This document shows positions 33,728 through 41,843 of a stretch of DNA of 64,000 nucleotides, piece by piece. Within the stretch, counting starts at the first letter, position 1. The number at the start of each line of letters is the position of its first letter. Position numbers and translations under genes: made by a program. The notes beneath the pieces were generated by a model. That model was given only the letters and a program-made list of their open reading frames with translations. It was not told the origin of the DNA and made no database searches. The DNA is from Clostridia bacterium (GTDB lineage Bacteria > Bacillota > Clostridia > Christensenellales > CAG-138), in assembly GCA_030526425.1 (NCBI GenBank), contig JAUNCT010000011.1, forward strand, positions 1 to 64,000, given 5' to 3'.

Positions 33728-34554
33728 ATTACAGCTACATGGCGGGCACCGTGATGGCGACGCCCGCACTCAAGGACATCTCGCTGACCATCGAAGAAGG
33801 TTCTTTTTTCGCGATCATCGGTCATACGGGTTCCGGCAAAAGCACCTTCATGCAGCAGCTCAACGGCTTGCTGCTGCCGACCTCCGGCAAGGTGCTCGTC
33901 GACGGGTTCGACACCTCCGACAAGCAGCAGATCAAGAGCGCCCGCGCCCGCGTCGGCATGGTGTTCCAGTATCCCGAATACCAGCTGTTCGAGGATACCG
34001 TGCTCAAGGACGTTGCCTTCGGTCCGAAGAACCTCGGCATGAGCGAAGTGGAGGCGGAAGCCGCCGCGCGCGAAGCGATGACCATGGTCGGTCTCGACCC
34101 CGAACGCTTCGCGGAAAAATCCCCCTTCGAGCTGTCGGGCGGTGAAAAGCGCCGCGCCGCGCTCGCGGGCATCATCGCGATGAAGCCGAAGTACCTCGCG
34201 CTCGACGAACCCATGGCGGGTCTCGATCCGCGCGGCAGAAGAACGACGCTCGACCTGCTCGAAAAACTCCGCAAGGACACGGGCTGCGCCATCATCATGG
34301 TCTCCCACTCGATGGACGACGTCGCCCGCTGTGCCGAAACGGTCGCGGTGCTCGACGGCGGCGCACTCGTGATGACGGGCACCCCCGGCGAGGTATTCTC
34401 GCACGGACCCGAGCTCCGCGCCATGGGGCTTTCGCTCCCGCAGTCCGCGCAGATGGCGGAAGAGCTCCGCGCCCGCGGCATCGCTCTGCCCGAAGGCATC
34501 GTCACACCCGAGGCGCTTGCCGCCGCATTGAAGGAGGTGCGCGTCCATGGGTAA
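33703..34554 (+). CDS. ecfA2: ECF transporter ATPase EcfA2
   Basis: The 283-residue partner ATPase. It has Walker A GHTGSGKST, VFQYPEYQLFEDTV, the signature LSGGEKRRAALAG, Walker B YLALDEPMAGLD and the switch His in VSHSMDD. EcfA1 and EcfA2 form a heterodimer that couples ATP hydrolysis to EcfT. It overlaps both neighbours by a few bases, indicating coupled translation. Confidence 0.95.
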   Translation: MPIVIEQLNYSYMAGTVMATPALKDISLTIEEGSFFAIIGHTGSGKSTFMQQLNGLLLPTSGKVLVDGFDTSDKQQIKSARARVGMVFQYPEYQLFEDTVLKDVAFGPKNLGMSEVEAEAAAREAMTMVGLDPERFAEKSPFELSGGEKRRAALAGIIAMKPKYLALDEPMAGLDPRGRRTTLDLLEKLRKDTGCAIIMVSHSMDDVARCAETVAVLDGGALVMTGTPGEVFSHGPELRAMGLSLPQSAQMAEELRARGIALPEGIVTPEALAAALKEVRVHG

Positions 34555-35353
34555 CAAGATCACGCTCGGTCAGTTCATTCCGGGCGACAGCGTCGTCCAC
34601 CGTCTCGACCCCCGCACGAAGATCCTGCTGATGGTCGCGTTCATCGTGCTCGTCTTCGTCGTCAAGAGCCTGCCGGTGTTCCTGATCCCCGCGGCGTTCG
34701 TCATCGCGGTGGTGATGCTCGCCAAGGTCCCGGTCAGCTATCTCAAAAACGCCATCAAGCCCATCCGCTGGTTGCTGTTGTTCATGTTCATCATCAACAT
34801 CTTCGTTACGCCCGGCGAGAAGGAGCTTCTGCATTTCTGGATCTTCCGCATCACGGAAGAATCCCTCACGCAGGCGGTCTACATCACCGTGCGCCTCGTG
34901 CTGCTCGTTTCGGGCACCTCGCTGCTGACGCTCACGACCTCGCCGATCCGCCTGACGGACGGCATCGAAAAGCTGTTCAGCCCGTTCGCGCGCTTCGGTT
35001 TCCCGGCGCATGAACTCGCCATGATGATGACCATCGCGCTGCGCTTCATCCCGACCCTCATGGAGGAGGTCGACCGCATCCGCAAGGCACAGACCGCGCG
35101 CGGTGCCGACTTCACGAGCGGTAACATCATCGAACGCGCAAAGGCCATGCTGCCTATCCTCATCCCGCTGTTCGTTTCGGCGTTCCGCCGTGCGGACGAG
35201 CTCGCGATGGCGATGGAGAGCCGCTGCTACCGCGGTGGTGAGGGGCGCACCCGCATGGTCGAGTTGAAACTCGGTAAGATCGACGCCGTGGCGTTCGTCG
35301 TGACGGCGGCGGTGTTCGCATCGGTCATCCTTCTGAACGGGGTGCTTGCATGA
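34547..35353 (+). CDS. ecfT: ECF transporter transmembrane component EcfT
   Basis: A 268-residue membrane protein that links the ATPases to S-components. It has several hydrophobic helices and the two conserved cytoplasmic Ala-Arg-Gly motifs, read here in AQTARGADF and MAMESRCYRGGEGRT. The N-terminus IPGDSVVHRLDPRTKI is typical. It overlaps ecfA2 and truA by 8 and 4 bases. Confidence 0.95.
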   Translation: MGNKITLGQFIPGDSVVHRLDPRTKILLMVAFIVLVFVVKSLPVFLIPAAFVIAVVMLAKVPVSYLKNAIKPIRWLLLFMFIINIFVTPGEKELLHFWIFRITEESLTQAVYITVRLVLLVSGTSLLTLTTSPIRLTDGIEKLFSPFARFGFPAHELAMMMTIALRFIPTLMEEVDRIRKAQTARGADFTSGNIIERAKAMLPILIPLFVSAFRRADELAMAMESRCYRGGEGRTRMVELKLGKIDAVAFVVTAAVFASVILLNGVLA

Positions 35354-36123
35354 CGCGCCGCATCCGTTTCATCACGGAATACGACGGAACGAACTATGTC
35401 GGCTGGCAGGATCAGCCCAACGGCACCGCCGTGCAGGAACTGCTCGAAAAAGCGGTGTTTGAAACGACGGGCGAAAAAACGACCGTGCAAGGTTCGGGGC
35501 GCACCGACAGCGGCGTGCACGCCCGCGCGCAGGTCGCGCATTTCGATACCGAAGCGCGCATGGCGGCGGACAAGTTCGCCTACGCGCTGAACACGCGCCT
35601 CCCGCAGGACATCCGCGTGCTGTGGAGCGAGGAAGCGCCGGAAGGCTTCCATTCGCGGTTTTCGGCAAAGTACAAGCAGTACCGCTACGCGGTGCAAACG
35701 GGTCCGCACGCCCGCGTGTTCACGCGGAACAACGCCCTGCACTGCTATTCGAAGCTCGATTTCGACAAGATGCAGCGCGCCGCGGAAGCGGTCACGGGGG
35801 AGCACGATTTCCGCGCCTTCATGTGCAAGGACACCAAGATGGAAAACACCGTCCGCACGGTGTACCTGTCCGAATGGCGGCGCGAAGGCGAGATGCTGTA
35901 TTACAACGTGGCGGGCAACGGCTTTCTGTACAACATGGTCCGCATCCTCGTCGGTACGATGCTCGACATCGGCGCCGGCAGAAAAGGGGAGGAAGCGATC
36001 GCCGAGGCGTTGACCGGGTGCGACCGCAACTTCGCCGGGGCGACGGCACCCGCCAAGGGGCTGACGCTTTGGCGCGTCCGCTATGCGGATTTCGACACGG
36101 AGGAGATCCTTTCAAAGCTGTGA
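35350..36123 (+). CDS. truA: tRNA pseudouridine synthase A
   Basis: A 257-residue enzyme that makes pseudouridine at tRNA positions 38-40. The catalytic Asp lies in GSGRTDSGVHARAQV. Other family features are ITEYDGTNYVGWQDQ, RLPQDIRV and NMVRILVGTMLDIG. Downstream of ecfT is its common position in Firmicutes. The stop overlaps the tadA start. Confidence 0.96.
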   Translation: MTRRIRFITEYDGTNYVGWQDQPNGTAVQELLEKAVFETTGEKTTVQGSGRTDSGVHARAQVAHFDTEARMAADKFAYALNTRLPQDIRVLWSEEAPEGFHSRFSAKYKQYRYAVQTGPHARVFTRNNALHCYSKLDFDKMQRAAEAVTGEHDFRAFMCKDTKMENTVRTVYLSEWRREGEMLYYNVAGNGFLYNMVRILVGTMLDIGAGRKGEEAIAEALTGCDRNFAGATAPAKGLTLWRVRYADFDTEEILSKL

Positions 36124-36593
36124 CAAGACAGGAACACGAAGTATACATGCGCCTTGCCCTCGAACAAGCGGGCAAGGCCTTTTCCGAAGATGAGGTCCCC
36201 GTCGGCGCGGTGGTCGTGAAAAACGGCGCCGTGCTTTCCGCGGCGCACAACACGCCCGTGGCGACCGGCGACCGCACGGCGCATGCAGAGCTGCTGGCGT
36301 TGCGCGAAGCCGCGGCGAAGAACGGCGGTCTCCTTTCGGACTGCACGCTGTATGTGACGCTCGAACCCTGCGCCATGTGTGCGGGCGCGGCGCTGAACCT
36401 CAAGCTCGGCAAGCTCGTTTTCGGCGCGTACGATGCCGCGGGCGGCTGCTGCGCTTCCGTGTGCGATCTGTCGCACGGGGCGGGGCTGTGGTCCTTTCCG
36501 TGTCTCGGCGGGGTGCTCGAAACCGAAGCGAAGACCCTGCTTTCCGAATTTTTCCAAAAGAAACGTTGCAAACCGCAAAGCGATGCGCTATAA
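36120..36593 (+). CDS. tadA: tRNA-specific adenosine deaminase
   Basis: A 157-residue zinc deaminase that makes inosine at position 34 of tRNA-Arg(ACG). The active site has HAE in RTAHAELLAL and PCAMCAG with both zinc Cys. DEVPVGAVVV is the typical N-terminal strand. A GTG start overlapping the truA stop as GTGA restores the family N-terminus (RQEHEVYMRLAL); an internal ATG at 36147 is the alternative. Its 3' end contains the tRNA-Ser promoter. Confidence 0.93.
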   Translation: MTRQEHEVYMRLALEQAGKAFSEDEVPVGAVVVKNGAVLSAAHNTPVATGDRTAHAELLALREAAAKNGGLLSDCTLYVTLEPCAMCAGAALNLKLGKLVFGAYDAAGGCCASVCDLSHGAGLWSFPCLGGVLETEAKTLLSEFFQKKRCKPQSDAL

Positions 36594-36594
36594 T
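36566..36594 (+). promoter_or_regulatory. Promoter of tRNA-Ser, inside the end of tadA
   Basis: TTGCAA (36566-36571), 17-base spacer and TATAAT (36589-36594), 15 bases before the tRNA. Confidence 0.65.
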
Positions 36595-36609
36595 AAATCA
36601 GCAGATTTT

Positions 36610-36698
36610 GCAGAGGTATCGAAGTGGTCATAACGGGGCTGACTCGAAATCAGTTTGCGAGAAATCGCACGTGGGTTCGAATCCCACCCTCTGCGCCA
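36610..36698 (+). tRNA. tRNA-Ser (CGA)
   Basis: An 89-base class II tRNA. The acceptor GCAGAGG pairs with CCTCTGC, with discriminator G and encoded CCA. The anticodon loop CTCGAAA gives anticodon CGA, reading UCG. A long variable arm follows, and the T-arm is GTGGG-TTCGAAT-CCCAC. Confidence 0.93.
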
Positions 36699-36703
36699 CC
36701 GAA

Positions 36704-36735
36704 ACCGAAGGTTTACCCTTCGGTTTTTCTTTTTG
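36704..36735 (+). terminator. Terminator of tRNA-Ser
   Basis: ACCGAAGG-TTTA-CCCTTCGGT is followed by TTTTCTTTTT. Confidence 0.85.
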
Positions 36736-36804
36736 CATCCGCCCGTTTTAGGGTGGCGGACGGTTCAACTTGGTTCCGAAACGATATTTTTCCGAACTTA
36801 CCTC

Positions 36805-36833
36805 TTGACAGAGTCATATAGGTGAGATATCAT
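36805..36833 (+). promoter_or_regulatory. Promoter of the T-box/TRAP/ilvD operon
   Basis: A perfect TTGACA (36805-36810), 17-base spacer and TATCAT (36828-36833). Confidence 0.75.
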
Positions 36834-36839
36834 ATACAA

Positions 36840-37127
36840 TCATAAGATAAATGATACACCGCGTCGACGGGAAAAAGTACGGTGCAAAGCATTTCAGAGA
36901 GTTGCCGGTTGGTGCAAGGCAATATGCGGAACATGCGGAAAATCGTCCCCGAGCAGTTCGCTGAAGACCTTCGGGTTGCGTAAGCGTTACCGGTTTGCGC
37001 CCGTTATCCGCGCAGCACATTCGCATTTTGCCGATGTGACAGAGTGGCCGGATCTTTCCGGCAATCGGAGTGGTACCGCAGAAGCTTACGCTTTTGTCTC
37101 CTTGGTTGGAGGCAAAAGCGTTTTTTT
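36840..37127 (+). ncRNA. T-box riboswitch, apparent isoleucine specifier (ATC)
   Basis: The leader has the T-box parts in order: AAAAAGTA of the specifier loop, CAGAGAG (AG bulge), the distal loop GGTTGGTGCAA, GGAAAATCGTCC before GAGCAG, the T-box motif GGAGTGGTACCGCA (37067-37080) and a terminator (37088-37127). Aligned with the methionine T-box at 49011-49287, where the segment reads GAACATGGTCC, the specifier here is ATC (36942-36944), isoleucine. Uncharged tRNA-Ile would then allow read-through into dctP-dctQ-dctM-ilvD. T-box identity is firm; the specifier is inferred from alignment. Confidence 0.88.
37088..37127 (+). terminator. T-box-controlled terminator
   Basis: ACGCTTTTGTCTCC pairs with GGAGGCAAAAGCGT and is followed by TTTTTT. 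It competes with the antiterminator containing the T-box motif. Confidence 0.85.
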
Positions 37128-37219
37128 ATTGCCGGATACCCGAAACAACGGTTTGAACCGCCCGGCGCCGGGCGGAATGAACATACAATCAATCAAAATC
37201 AACACCGGAGGAACACAAA

Positions 37220-38203
37220 ATGAACAAGATGGCCAAGATGCTGCTGACCGCGGCACTGACTGTGGCAATGGGCGTCGGTATGACCGCTTCCGCGGAGACC
37301 GTCGTGAAACTCGGAACGACCGTCAACGAGAAGGACTCCTTCCACGTTGCGGCACTGAAATTCGCGGAGCTCGTCAACGAGCGCACCGCGGGCGAATACG
37401 TCATCGAGATCCATCCCAACGGCGAGCTCGGCGGCGAAGCCGAAATGCTCGACGACATGAGCATGGGTCTGCTGGATATGGGCATCATCACCGCCGGTCC
37501 CTTCGTCAACTTCTCCAAGATGATGGGCGTGCTCGATATGCCGTTCCTGTTCGCTTCCAACGAAGAAGCTTACACCATCCTCGATGGTGAGATCGGCAGC
37601 GAGCTGCTCGACACCCTCGAAGCCGCGAACCTGAAGGGTCTTGCGTATGCGGAGCGCGGCTTCCGCAATATCTCCAACGCCGTCAAGGAAGTCACCAACG
37701 CGGCGGATGTCGAGAACATGAAGCTCCGCGTCATGGAGAACGAGGTCTACAACAAGACCTTCAAAACGCTGAACGTCAACGCCGTTCCCATGGGCTGGCA
37801 GGATGCGCTCGTCGCGCTCCAGCAGGGCACCGTCGACGGTCAGGAGAACCCCATCAACGTCTTCTACTCCTACAGCCTGTGGGATTACAACCAGAAGTAC
37901 CTGACGCTCGACCGTCACTCCTACTCCACCGCGATCATCACCATGAGCCTCGACCTGTGGAACTCCCTCGATGAGGAGACGCAGAAGGTCTTCAAGCAGG
38001 CCGCGCAGGAAGCCGCGGAGCACGAGCGCGCATGGGTCGCCGAACAGGAAGGCGCACAGCTCGCGACCATCAAGGAGCACGGCGTCGTCGTTTGCGAAGC
38101 GCCCGATGCGGATTCCTTCCGTGCGGCGGTCGGTCCCGTCTACGAAGCGTATCCCCAGTATGCGGAGTACATCAGCCGCATCCAGGCCGCTCTCGCGAAA
38201 TAA
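37220..38203 (+). CDS. dctP: TRAP transporter substrate-binding protein
   Basis: A 327-residue extracytoplasmic protein of the DctP family with a signal peptide (about 1-25, ending ASA) and no lipobox Cys. KLRVMENEVYN carries the conserved Arg that binds the ligand carboxylate. AVPMGWQDALVALQQGTVDGQENP is the family core. It delivers a carboxylic acid to the DctQM permease. The Ile T-box and the ilvD neighbour suggest a branched-chain keto or hydroxy acid, but this is inference. Confidence 0.92.
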   Translation: MNKMAKMLLTAALTVAMGVGMTASAETVVKLGTTVNEKDSFHVAALKFAELVNERTAGEYVIEIHPNGELGGEAEMLDDMSMGLLDMGIITAGPFVNFSKMMGVLDMPFLFASNEEAYTILDGEIGSELLDTLEAANLKGLAYAERGFRNISNAVKEVTNAADVENMKLRVMENEVYNKTFKTLNVNAVPMGWQDALVALQQGTVDGQENPINVFYSYSLWDYNQKYLTLDRHSYSTAIITMSLDLWNSLDEETQKVFKQAAQEAAEHERAWVAEQEGAQLATIKEHGVVVCEAPDADSFRAAVGPVYEAYPQYAEYISRIQAALAK

Positions 38204-38228
38204 GTTCCGAACCGATCGCTCCATCCAC

Positions 38229-38254
38229 GTTGCCCGGGTCCTGCCGGCCCGGGC
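38229..38254 (+). other. Intercistronic hairpin between dctP and dctQ
   Basis: TGCCCGGG and CCCGGGCA form a strong stem without a T-run, followed by a smaller GAGAG/CTCTC stem near 38270. Such structures often protect the upstream message so that the binding protein is made in excess. Confidence 0.5.
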
Positions 38255-38332
38255 ACTTTGCGGCCGCTGAGAGGGAACGCTCTCGAAGCGGTCATCCATC
38301 CGCCAAGCGGAAACCATGAGGAGAATCCGAGA

Positions 38333-38833
38333 ATGAAAGTTTTGAAAAAGATCGGCAATGCCGTGGACGCGGTCTGCGGCGGCGCCGCTGTGTTGATGAT
38401 CGCCGTGATGGTCGTGGTGACCTTCGCGCAGATCGTATGGCGCTTCGGGAGCAGCTACATCTCCTGGATGCGTCCCCTTTCCTGGTCCGAAGAGCTGACC
38501 CGCTTCCTGCTCGTTTGGGCGAGCTTCATCGGCGCGACCTGCGCGTACCGCCACGGCGCGAACATCGCGATCACCGCGGTGCAGAACGCGGTGCCGCCCA
38601 CGGCGCAAAAGGTCATGCGCGTGCTCGTGCACGTCGTGTGCTTCGTGCTGTTCGCGGCGGTCGCCTACTACGGCTTCTCGTTCTGCGCGCGCCAGCGCCG
38701 CACGACCGACGCGCTGCCGATCAACGTGCCCATGAAATACGTTTACATGTGTATCCCCGTCAGCATGTGCATCATGATGTACCATGCGTTCACGATGGTT
38801 CTGGAACTGCTTACCGGAAAGGAGGAGAACTGA
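38333..38833 (+). CDS. dctQ: TRAP transporter small permease subunit
   Basis: A 166-residue membrane protein with four hydrophobic helices. The signature of the family is WSEELTRFLLVWASFIGATCAYRHG, followed by the loop TTDALPINVPMKYVY. It pairs with the large DctM subunit. GGAG lies before the ATG at 38333. Its stop is one base from the dctM start. Confidence 0.92.
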   Translation: MKVLKKIGNAVDAVCGGAAVLMIAVMVVVTFAQIVWRFGSSYISWMRPLSWSEELTRFLLVWASFIGATCAYRHGANIAITAVQNAVPPTAQKVMRVLVHVVCFVLFAAVAYYGFSFCARQRRTTDALPINVPMKYVYMCIPVSMCIMMYHAFTMVLELLTGKEEN

Positions 38834-38834
38834 G

Positions 38835-40100
38835 ATGGCGTTGCTGCTGTTCGGCGTGTTCATTCTGTTGTTGCTGCTCGGCGTCCCGGTTGCGTTCTCC
38901 ATCCTGACGGCTGCGGGCGTGACGATGTTCGTCGGCGTCGGACCGGCGCAGGGTATGAAGATGATCGGCCGCATGTTCGAAAGCACGAACTCCTTCCCGC
39001 TCATCGCGGTGCCGTTCTTCATCCTCGCGGGCGACCTTCTCGCGAAGGGCAAGCTGTCGAAGGTGCTCGTCGGTTTCTGCGAATCCCTGCTCGGCTGGCT
39101 CCGCGGCGGTCTTTCCGTCGTTTCGGTGCTCGCGGGCATGTTCTTTGCGGCGATCTCCGGCTCCGGCGCGGCGACGACCGCTGCCGTCGGTGCGACCCTC
39201 GTGCCCGAACTCAAACAGCGCGGTTACGATGAATCCTCTGCGGCGGCGCTCATCGCGGCGGCGGGTACCATCGGCGTCGTCATTCCGCCGTCCGTGCCCA
39301 TGGTCCTGTATGCCGTCATTGCGGAAGAGTCCATCACGCGGCTGTTCGCGAGCGGCTTCGTTCCGGGCGTCGCGATGGGCGGCGTGCTCATCGCGCTCGC
39401 GCTGGTCCAGGCGTACAAGCATCACTACCCGAAGGGCGTTGAGCTCGATGTGAAGAACATCCTCAAGACCTTCGTCAAGGCGATCCCCGCGATCTTGATG
39501 CCCGTCATCATCCTCGTCGGCATCTTCTCGGGCATCTTCACCCCCTCCGAGGCGGCGTGCGTCGCCGTTGTGTACGCGGTGCTCGTTTCCAAGTTCGTCT
39601 ACCGCGACCTGACCTGGAAGGACCTGTTCAAGATCATGCTCGGCTCCGCGCGGACGAGTGCGGTCATCATGATCATCATCGCCTGCTCCGGTCCCTTCGG
39701 CTGGGCGCTCGCGAACTGGAAGATCCCGCAGGCGATCTCCGCGGCGGTGCTGGGCGTTTCCTCGAACAAGTACATCATCATGTTCCTGATCTCGGCGATC
39801 ATCCTGATCGCGGGCGTCTTCATGGAGACCTCCTCGGCGATCATCATCCTGACGCCGGTGTTCCTGCCGCTCATCACCGAGCTCGGCGTTTCGACGCTGC
39901 ACTTCGGCATCCTGTTCGTGGTCGGCATCGCCATCGGCATGATCACACCGCCCGTTGCCATCAACCTGTTCGTCGCTTCCGGCATCACGGGTCTGCCGAT
40001 CGAAAAGATCTCCAAGTCCGTCGTTCCGTACCTGATCGCTCTGATCGTCGTGTTCCTTGCGATCGTTTATGTGCCCCTGCTCGTTCCGGGGCTGCTTTGA
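38835..40100 (+). CDS. dctM: TRAP transporter large permease subunit
   Basis: A 421-residue membrane protein with about twelve helices. The sodium/proton-driven transport core is visible: FFILAGDLLAKG, AAISGSGAATTAAVGATLVP, VIPPSVPMVLYAVIAEESI and MITPPVAINLFVASGITGLP. The start at 38835 has AAGGAGG just upstream. ilvD follows after 30 bases. Confidence 0.95.
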   Translation: MALLLFGVFILLLLLGVPVAFSILTAAGVTMFVGVGPAQGMKMIGRMFESTNSFPLIAVPFFILAGDLLAKGKLSKVLVGFCESLLGWLRGGLSVVSVLAGMFFAAISGSGAATTAAVGATLVPELKQRGYDESSAAALIAAAGTIGVVIPPSVPMVLYAVIAEESITRLFASGFVPGVAMGGVLIALALVQAYKHHYPKGVELDVKNILKTFVKAIPAILMPVIILVGIFSGIFTPSEAACVAVVYAVLVSKFVYRDLTWKDLFKIMLGSARTSAVIMIIIACSGPFGWALANWKIPQAISAAVLGVSSNKYIIMFLISAIILIAGVFMETSSAIIILTPVFLPLITELGVSTLHFGILFVVGIAIGMITPPVAINLFVASGITGLPIEKISKSVVPYLIALIVVFLAIVYVPLLVPGLL

Positions 40101-40130
40101 ACCTGAATTTTACGAAGGAGGAGTTCCGTT

Positions 40131-41795
40131 ATGAGTTCCGAACAAATCAAGCAGGGCGTCGAGCGTGCGCCGAACCGCAGCTTGCTGTACGCCTTGGGTT
40201 ATACCGATGAAGAGATCAAAAAGCCGCTGATCGGTGTCGTCAGCTCGTACAATGAGATCGTCCCCGGTCATATGCACCTCGATAAGATCGCCGAGGCGGT
40301 CAAGGCGGGCGTGCGCGCCGCGGGCGGTACCCCGGTGATGTTCCCCGCGATCGCCGTTTGCGACGGTATCGCCATGGGACACGTCGGCATGAAGTATTCC
40401 CTCGTGACCCGCGACCTCATCGCGGATTCCACCGAGGCGATGGCGCTCGCGCATCAGTTCGATGGTCTCGTCATGATCCCGAACTGCGACAAGAACGTGC
40501 CGGGTCTTCTGATGGCGGCTGCGCGCCTCAACATCCCGACGATCTTCGTTTCCGGCGGTCCGATGCTGGCGGGTCGTCTGCAGGACGGACGCCGCACTTG
40601 CCTCAGCCACATGTTCGAGGCGGTCGGCGCGTACCACGCCGGAAAGCTCGATGAGGAGGGCGTCCGCGATTACGAAGAGAACGCCTGCCCGTCCTGCGGT
40701 TCCTGCTCGGGCATGTACACCGCGAACTCCATGAACTGCCTCACCGAGGCGATCGGCATGGGTCTGCCCGGCAACGGCACCATCCCCGCGCCGTATTCCG
40801 CGCGCATCCGCCTCGCGAAGCATGCCGGCATGAAGGTCATGGAGCTCGTCGAAAAGAACATCCGTCCCCGCGATATCATGACGCCCGCCGCCTTCCACAA
40901 CGCGGAAACCGTCGATATGGCGCTCGGCTGCTCCACCAACACCATGCTGCACCTCCCGGCGATCGCGCACGAGGCGGGCGTGGAACTCGACCTCGACACG
41001 GCGAACGGCATCTCCGCGCACACGCCGAACCTCTGCCATCTCGCGCCCGCGGGCAACACCTACATGGAGGACCTCGACCGTGCGGGCGGCGTCCACGCCG
41101 TCATGAAGGAGCTCACCAAGCTGGACCTTCTCGACCTGTCCGTCATGACCGTTACGGGCAAGACCCTCGGCGAGAACCTTGCCGCAGCGCGTGAGGCGAA
41201 CGACCCCGAGATCATCCGTCCGGTGTCCGATCCGTATTCCGCAAACGGCGGCATCGCCGTGCTGAAGGGCAACCTCGCGAAGGACGGCTGCGTCGTCAAG
41301 CAGAGCGCCATCGCACCCGAAATGATGGTGCACGAAGGTCCCGCCCGCGTGTTCGACTCCGAGGATGAGGCCATCGCCGCGATCTACGCGAAAAAGATCG
41401 TTCCGGGCGATGTCGTCGTCATCCGTTACGAGGGACCGAAGGGCGGTCCCGGTATGCGCGAGATGCTGAACCCGACCTCCGCCATCTGCGGCATGGGTCT
41501 CGGCGAGAGCGTTGCGCTCATCACCGACGGACGCTTCTCCGGCGCGACCCGCGGCGCTTCCATCGGTCACGTCAGCCCCGAGGCGGCTGCGGGCGGCACG
41601 ATCGCACTCGTCGAAGAGGGCGACCGCATCGCGATCGATATCCCCAACTGCAAGGTCGAGCTGCTCGTTTCCGATGAGGAGCTGGCGGCGCGCCGTGCCA
41701 AGTGGGTTTGCCCCGAGCCGCGCGTGAAGACGGGCTATCTCGCCCGCTATGCGAAGCTCGTGTCCTCTGCGGACAAGGGCGCGATCCTGCAATAA
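40131..41795 (+). CDS. ilvD: Dihydroxy-acid dehydratase
   Basis: A 554-residue iron-sulphur enzyme that converts 2,3-dihydroxy-isovalerate and -3-methylvalerate to the keto acids for valine and isoleucine. Cluster Cys lie in PNCDKNVPG and [32 protein letters not shown] and [16 protein letters not shown] are also conserved. The IlvD/EDD family includes sugar-acid dehydratases, but the length and TANSMN motif favour IlvD. It is last in a T-box operon with a TRAP transporter; no other ilv gene is near, so precursor import may feed it. Confidence 0.93.
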   Translation: MSSEQIKQGVERAPNRSLLYALGYTDEEIKKPLIGVVSSYNEIVPGHMHLDKIAEAVKAGVRAAGGTPVMFPAIAVCDGIAMGHVGMKYSLVTRDLIADSTEAMALAHQFDGLVMIPNCDKNVPGLLMAAARLNIPTIFVSGGPMLAGRLQDGRRTCLSHMFEAVGAYHAGKLDEEGVRDYEENACPSCGSCSGMYTANSMNCLTEAIGMGLPGNGTIPAPYSARIRLAKHAGMKVMELVEKNIRPRDIMTPAAFHNAETVDMALGCSTNTMLHLPAIAHEAGVELDLDTANGISAHTPNLCHLAPAGNTYMEDLDRAGGVHAVMKELTKLDLLDLSVMTVTGKTLGENLAAAREANDPEIIRPVSDPYSANGGIAVLKGNLAKDGCVVKQSAIAPEMMVHEGPARVFDSEDEAIAAIYAKKIVPGDVVVIRYEGPKGGPGMREMLNPTSAICGMGLGESVALITDGRFSGATRGASIGHVSPEAAAGGTIALVEEGDRIAIDIPNCKVELLVSDEELAARRAKWVCPEPRVKTGYLARYAKLVSSADKGAILQ

Positions 41796-41800
41796 CGTAC

Positions 41801-41832
41801 AAAAAAAGAGACCGGAACTTCCGGTCTCTTTT
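41801..41832. terminator. Bidirectional terminator between ilvD and ftsH
   Basis: AAAAAAAGAGACCGGA and TCCGGTCTCTTTT form a stem with T-runs both ways. Confidence 0.9.
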
Positions 41833-41843
41833 CCTTTTGCGGT

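Noticed and set aside
36942-36944. Reading the first T-box specifier as ATG from the upstream GAACATG
   Set aside because: That ATG lies 11 bases further from the conserved GAGCAG than the specifier of the confirmed Met T-box; ATC holds the matching position.
37199-39214. 671-codon minus-strand open frame opposite dctP-dctQ-dctM
   Set aside because: Covers three real genes and their ribosome sites; composition is that of a shadow frame.
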